DNA of 9,085 nucleotides, from NCBI GenBank assembly GCA_020426425.1, contig JAGQQB010000130.1:1-9085 (forward strand), written 5' to 3'. The translations under genes and the position numbers were made by a program. The notes below the pieces were generated by a model. It worked only from the letters and a program-made list of their open reading frames with translations. It did no database searches and was not told where the DNA came from. How positions within the stretch are numbered: position 1 is the stretch's first letter; every line of letters starts with the position of its first letter. The stretch comes from Planctomycetaceae bacterium. GTDB taxonomy: Bacteria; Planctomycetota; Planctomycetia; Planctomycetales; Planctomycetaceae. Of this stretch, positions 6,168 to 9,085 are shown piece by piece.

Positions 6168-8033
6168 TTGACCATCCGCGCCTGGCGCAGTCAAACGACT
6201 CCCCGGCAGACGATCGATCCTCTCGAACAGACCTGGCTCCTCGAATGCGATGACTGGCTGCGCTCGGCACGTCTGGCCCTGTCCACCGAGTCGGGTGTCC
6301 TCGCACGACTGGACTCCATCCAGACTGAGGCAGCCTTGAACCGATTGCCGCCCGAGGAACTGCAACGGCCTGTCGCGTCACTCATCGCCACTCTGAAGCT
6401 CATCGACCAGCAGGAACTCGCGCGGCTCCAGCAGTCGCTCTTACCGCTGGCATCCACACTCGCCGCCGCACGAAACCCCACCCTCGATCCATCAGAACAA
6501 ATCATCACAGAGACCGATCTGATCCCTGTCGAGCTTGCCCATCAGGCGGTCGTCGAAGCATGGAATGAACTGATCCTCCAGTTGCGACGGTGGACACATC
6601 AGCACAACTACCTGGAGCAGTTTGACGAACTCTACGCTGGCGCCCATGAGTTGCGGCAGCAGAACCTCATCCTCGCCCAGCAGACCATTGCCCGTACCCT
6701 GGCCACGCTCGATCCCCCGCAACGACGGGAGTTACAGCGACTTTCGACCGCCTACCAGCGATTGGCGATCCATGGCGAACAATTGCAGTTGCCACTGCCA
6801 GACCCGGAGGCCGCTGCTCTGCAGTTCGTAGCGGTGCAGCAGCGTTTCGTCGCTGGCGCGGTCCCCACACGACTCATGCACATCGCCGATCAGATCTCCA
6901 CCAACTCCATGGGCATCGCCCTGCAGCAGTCAGCCCAACTGCAAGAGTTGCTCGACCAGTTACATCGTCAATTGCATGAGACATCGCCCCCCGCATCGGA
7001 CTCGCTGGTCCGCGAATTGCAGCAGCAGCGCGAAGCGGTCGAGCAGTTCCTGAGCGAAGAGCAACGATTGCAGCAGTCCCTGTCGACCGCTGAATTCTCC
7101 GCAGACAGCGCCTCCCAGGAACGATTGCAGCGGCTCATCAAGGAAACCGAGACGCTCCTGTCCGCGGCACGTGGCATTCGTCGTGATCTGCATCAACTGC
7201 GAGAACCTGGCCTCGCGCATGAGATGTCACACACCGAGCGGGACCTGGAACAAGCACGAGCCCGCCTCGGACAACAACAAGGTCAACTGGCACTGGAACA
7301 TCTCCAGCAGGCGATCAACCGCTCTTCGCAACTGCTCGACTCGCTGCGACAGCGTGAACAGCAACTCTTCTCGGCCGCACAAACAGATCACCTCGCCGAG
7401 CAAACCCGACGATTCCTCGAACTGGCCGAGCGACAGCGGCAGCTCGCAGAGCAGGGAGCCCAGTTGTCCTCACAGCTCGGCGCACCGATCAGCGACGCGC
7501 CGCAGTGGACCCGACCGCTCTTGAGACAGCTCGTCGCCCTCGAACAAACCCATCGCACCCTGGCCGACGACCTCCGCGCATTGCGACTGCAGGTGACCGA
7601 TCTAAGCCTGGTGCAACATGTGACCGAGCGTCTGCAGCGCGAGATGATTGGTATTGCCGACGACTTACAGCGGCGACAGGTGAGTGCAAATGTGTATGAG
7701 AGACAGCGGAACATCGCCCACCAGCTCGACCTCATCGCACAGTCCCTTACCTCGCAGTCACTCAATCTGTCCGCGCACGGCGACCCGCAATCGACACCTC
7801 CAAGCGATACACCACCCAACCCCGCGTCACGACAACTCACCGCTGAGCAAACTGGCGAACTTCAACTCCTGTTGGCATTACTCGAAGACGTCGCAAGTCG
7901 CACCAAATCGCTCTCCACCAACGCCGCGCTCAATCCCGAGGAACACCAACTCCGTGAAGCCGAACTGCAGTCAGAACAAACGCAACTGACCGCGTGGCTA
8001 AAGGCGCTGCTGCGACCGACGGCGCCGGAGTAG
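6168..8033 (+). CDS. Gln/Leu-rich coiled-coil protein; C-terminal part of a probably split gene
   Basis: The frame gives 621 residues and starts directly after the TAA of the preceding gene, in the same phase. The only start near the beginning is the TTG at 6168, which has no Shine-Dalgarno. The first in-frame ATG is at 6876 (residue 237). The sequence is almost wholly helical and rich in Gln, Leu, Glu and Arg. Strong coiled-coil character runs through about 250-530 (for example LQQLLDQLHRQ-like and ERQRQLAEQGAQL stretches). A Pro/Ser-rich linker follows at about 538-553, then a final helix pair (ELQLLLALLEDVASRT) that I recall from the tails of large planctomycete membrane proteins. There is no signal peptide or membrane segment, so alone it would remain in the cytoplasm, whereas joined to the previous frame it would lie outside the membrane. 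That, plus the phase and zero spacing, favours one ancestral gene. It could also be a separate gene translated by reinitiation at TAATTG. Confidence 0.72.
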   Translation: MTIRAWRSQTTPRQTIDPLEQTWLLECDDWLRSARLALSTESGVLARLDSIQTEAALNRLPPEELQRPVASLIATLKLIDQQELARLQQSLLPLASTLAAARNPTLDPSEQIITETDLIPVELAHQAVVEAWNELILQLRRWTHQHNYLEQFDELYAGAHELRQQNLILAQQTIARTLATLDPPQRRELQRLSTAYQRLAIHGEQLQLPLPDPEAAALQFVAVQQRFVAGAVPTRLMHIADQISTNSMGIALQQSAQLQELLDQLHRQLHETSPPASDSLVRELQQQREAVEQFLSEEQRLQQSLSTAEFSADSASQERLQRLIKETETLLSAARGIRRDLHQLREPGLAHEMSHTERDLEQARARLGQQQGQLALEHLQQAINRSSQLLDSLRQREQQLFSAAQTDHLAEQTRRFLELAERQRQLAEQGAQLSSQLGAPISDAPQWTRPLLRQLVALEQTHRTLADDLRALRLQVTDLSLVQHVTERLQREMIGIADDLQRRQVSANVYERQRNIAHQLDLIAQSLTSQSLNLSAHGDPQSTPPSDTPPNPASRQLTAEQTGELQLLLALLEDVASRTKSLSTNAALNPEEHQLREAELQSEQTQLTAWLKALLRPTAPE

Positions 8034-8036
8034 GGG

Positions 8037-8078
8037 GTTGTTGGCGGTTGGCTCTCAGCCGTCAGCTTTCGGCGAACA
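8037..8078 (+). repeat. Degenerate heptanucleotide repeats, left end
   Basis: The plus strand reads as six seven-base units: GTTGTTG, GCGGTTG, GCTCTCA, GCCGTCA, GCTTTCG, GCGAACA. Most fit G-C-N-N-T-Y-R. The run begins three bases after the TAG of the coiled-coil gene. Its GGCGGTTGGC core (8043-8052) recurs inverted at 8233-8242. Confidence 0.55.
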
Positions 8079-8112
8079 AAAACGGGAGCGTGTTGTCAGA
8101 CGAACTCCACCT

Positions 8113-8136
8113 CCCCCGGCGCAGCCGAAATGGGGG
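8113..8136. repeat. G/C-rich hairpin in the convergent gap
   Basis: CCCCC (8113-8117) can pair with GGGGG (8132-8136), and inside it GGC (8118-8120) with GCC (8124-8126), leaving a three-base loop and a five-base bulge. A second possible stem, CGAATC (8142-8147) with GATTCG (8158-8163), lies just after. Neither has a T-run. They might help end transcription from both sides, but the evidence is thin. Confidence 0.3.
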
Positions 8137-8213
8137 CGGGGCGAATCGAGCCTGCGAGATTCGGGGAGCGGCAGACCGCGTCACGGCACAACACCGCGTA
8201 CCTCCTTCAACGT

Positions 8214-8241
8214 CAGTGACCAACAGCCAAATGCCAACCGC
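8214..8241 (-). repeat. Degenerate heptanucleotide repeats, right end, inverted
   Basis: Read on the minus strand, the units are GCGGTTG, GCATTTG, GCTGTTG and GTCACTG, in exact seven-base register. They resemble the units at 8037-8078 but point the opposite way. The block lies eight bases beyond the stop of the epimerase gene. Confidence 0.55.
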
Positions 8242-8249
8242 CCCCGGCG

Positions 8250-9085
8250 TTACTCAGCTGAGAACCGCCAGACGCACACGTGCGAGTACGTCTCCCCAGG
8301 ATGCAGAATCGTCGAGGGGAACTGCGGCTGATTCACCGAGTCGGGATAGTGCTGCGTCTCCAGGCACAGAGCGCTGCGGTGAGGATACTCCTTCCCCCCT
8401 TTGCCGGTCTGTCCTTTCAGGAAGTTACCCGAGTAGAACTGTACGCCCGGCTCGGTCGTCAGCAATTCGAGCACGCGGCCCGAATTCGGATCCTTCAGCT
8501 TCGCAACCGGACGCAGTTCTCCGGCGGTCCCATTGACCACGAAGTTGTGGTCGTACCCAATCGTCGAGGCCTCATCGAGCGTCTCAATGCGTTCGCCGAT
8601 TCGGGTCGCCTTGCGGAAGTCGAGCACTGTCCCGGCAACCGGTTCAATCTTCCCCGTCGGGATGAGCGTCTCATCAACCGGCGTGTACTGATCGCAGAAC
8701 AAGTGCAACTCATGATCGAGCACTGTCGCACTTCCCTCACCGCCCAGATTGAAATAGCTGTGGTTCGTCAGGTTGATCGGTGTCGCCTGGTCGGTCGTCG
8801 CCGAGTAGCTCACCGACAGTTCATTCGCATCGTTCTGCAATCGATACGTGACCACCATCGACAGCGTGCCGGGATAACCCTCTTCGCCATGCGGACTGAC
8901 ATACCGGAACTCAACCCCGGTCGCCCCGTCCGCCTCAAACGGCCGTGCGGTCCAGACGACCTGATCCAGGCTCCGCTCCACCCCACCGTGCAGTGCATTT
9001 GGTTCATTGTTGATCGCCAGGGTGTACGACTTGCCATCGAGCGAGAACATCCCCTTGGCAATCCGGTTCGCCACCCGGCCAGTGG
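8250..9085 (-). CDS. galM: Aldose 1-epimerase (mutarotase), N-terminus beyond right edge
   Basis: The enzyme interconverts the alpha and beta anomers of aldoses such as galactose and glucose. The minus-strand frame runs from the right edge to the TAA at 8250-8252. Near the edge it reads T-G-R-V-A-N-R-I-A-K-G, the conserved GRxANRIAxG segment of the family, so the GTG at 9074 is an internal Val and not the start. Roughly the first 60-100 residues of the usual 330-380 are missing. Counting the Val as 1, the active-site His of NALHGG is residue 29, that of TNHSYFNL is 105, and the catalytic Glu of LETQHYPDS is 239. The sugar-binding YDHNFV segment is at 174-179. All key residues are present and nothing suggests decay. 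I cannot see whether a signal peptide exists. The gene converges on the membrane-protein unit and shares no clear pathway with it. Confidence 0.93.
   Translation of the reverse strand, partial: TGRVANRIAKGMFSLDGKSYTLAINNEPNALHGGVERSLDQVVWTARPFEADGATGVEFRYVSPHGEEGYPGTLSMVVTYRLQNDANELSVSYSATTDQATPINLTNHSYFNLGGEGSATVLDHELHLFCDQYTPVDETLIPTGKIEPVAGTVLDFRKATRIGERIETLDEASTIGYDHNFVVNGTAGELRPVAKLKDPNSGRVLELLTTEPGVQFYSGNFLKGQTGKGGKEYPHRSALCLETQHYPDSVNQPQFPSTILHPGETYSHVCVWRFSAE

Larger units (their letters stand above)
8034..8249. other. Convergent intergenic region
   Basis: This stretch of 216 bases lies between the stop of the coiled-coil frame and the stop of the epimerase gene. Open frames cross it, but they give low-complexity Arg/Pro/Ser translations that do not look like protein. 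It holds heptanucleotide repeats at both ends, in opposite orientation, and a G/C-rich hairpin in the middle. I see no T-run typical of an intrinsic terminator for either gene. Confidence 0.6.

Noticed and set aside
8089..8193. GTGTTGT (8089-8095) and ACAACAC (8187-8193) as a stem
   Set aside because: A seven-base match over a gap of about 90 bases is likely by chance, with no supporting structure between.
8038..8331. Small plus-strand frames across the convergent gap
   Set aside because: They overlap the end of the epimerase gene on the other strand, are low in hydrophobic residues, and are encoded partly by repeats.
8250..9074. Epimerase starting at the GTG at 9074
   Set aside because: The codons upstream (T-G-R) continue the conserved family segment, so the GTG is an internal Val and the gene extends past the right edge.

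Overview
The window looks like chromosomal DNA from a planctomycete (Planctomycetota, probably Planctomycetales). It has moderately high GC. It carries large exported beta-rich proteins of no recognised family, a calcineurin-like phosphoesterase of the MetallophosN/Metallophos/MetallophosC type, and a very large membrane-anchored, coiled-coil-tailed protein of DUF4175-like appearance. The assignment rests on gene style and recalled family patterns, not on a search. I see no tRNA, rRNA, CRISPR array, IS element or phage gene.

Layout, left to right. (1) Positions 1-2284, minus strand: a large secreted protein. The frame is open through the left edge, so its C-terminus is missing. (2) 2285-2480: a gap with short palindromes and a hairpin. 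(3) 2481-4082, minus strand: an exported metallophosphoesterase. (4) 4083-4478: a divergent intergenic region with an inverted repeat, a possible -10 box and a short heptanucleotide repeat block. (5) 4479-6167 and 6168-8033, plus strand: two reading frames that are in phase and separated by one TAA. Together they look like one membrane protein of about 1,180 residues: three N-terminal membrane segments, beta-rich domains, then a long Gln/Leu-rich helical tail. (6) 8034-8249: a convergent intergenic region whose two ends carry heptanucleotide repeats in opposite orientation. (7) 8250-9085, minus strand: aldose 1-epimerase, cut at its N-terminus by the right edge.

How the genes relate. The two left-hand minus-strand genes both encode exported proteins and could be co-transcribed, but a hairpin lies between them. 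The plus-strand pair is a separate unit diverging from the phosphoesterase gene, and the epimerase converges on it. Nothing ties all five reading frames into one pathway. I did not find a convincing new defence or mobile system. The points most worth a second look are the single in-frame stop inside the large membrane protein, the heptanucleotide repeats in two intergenic regions, and the gap-free internal duplication in the large secreted protein.
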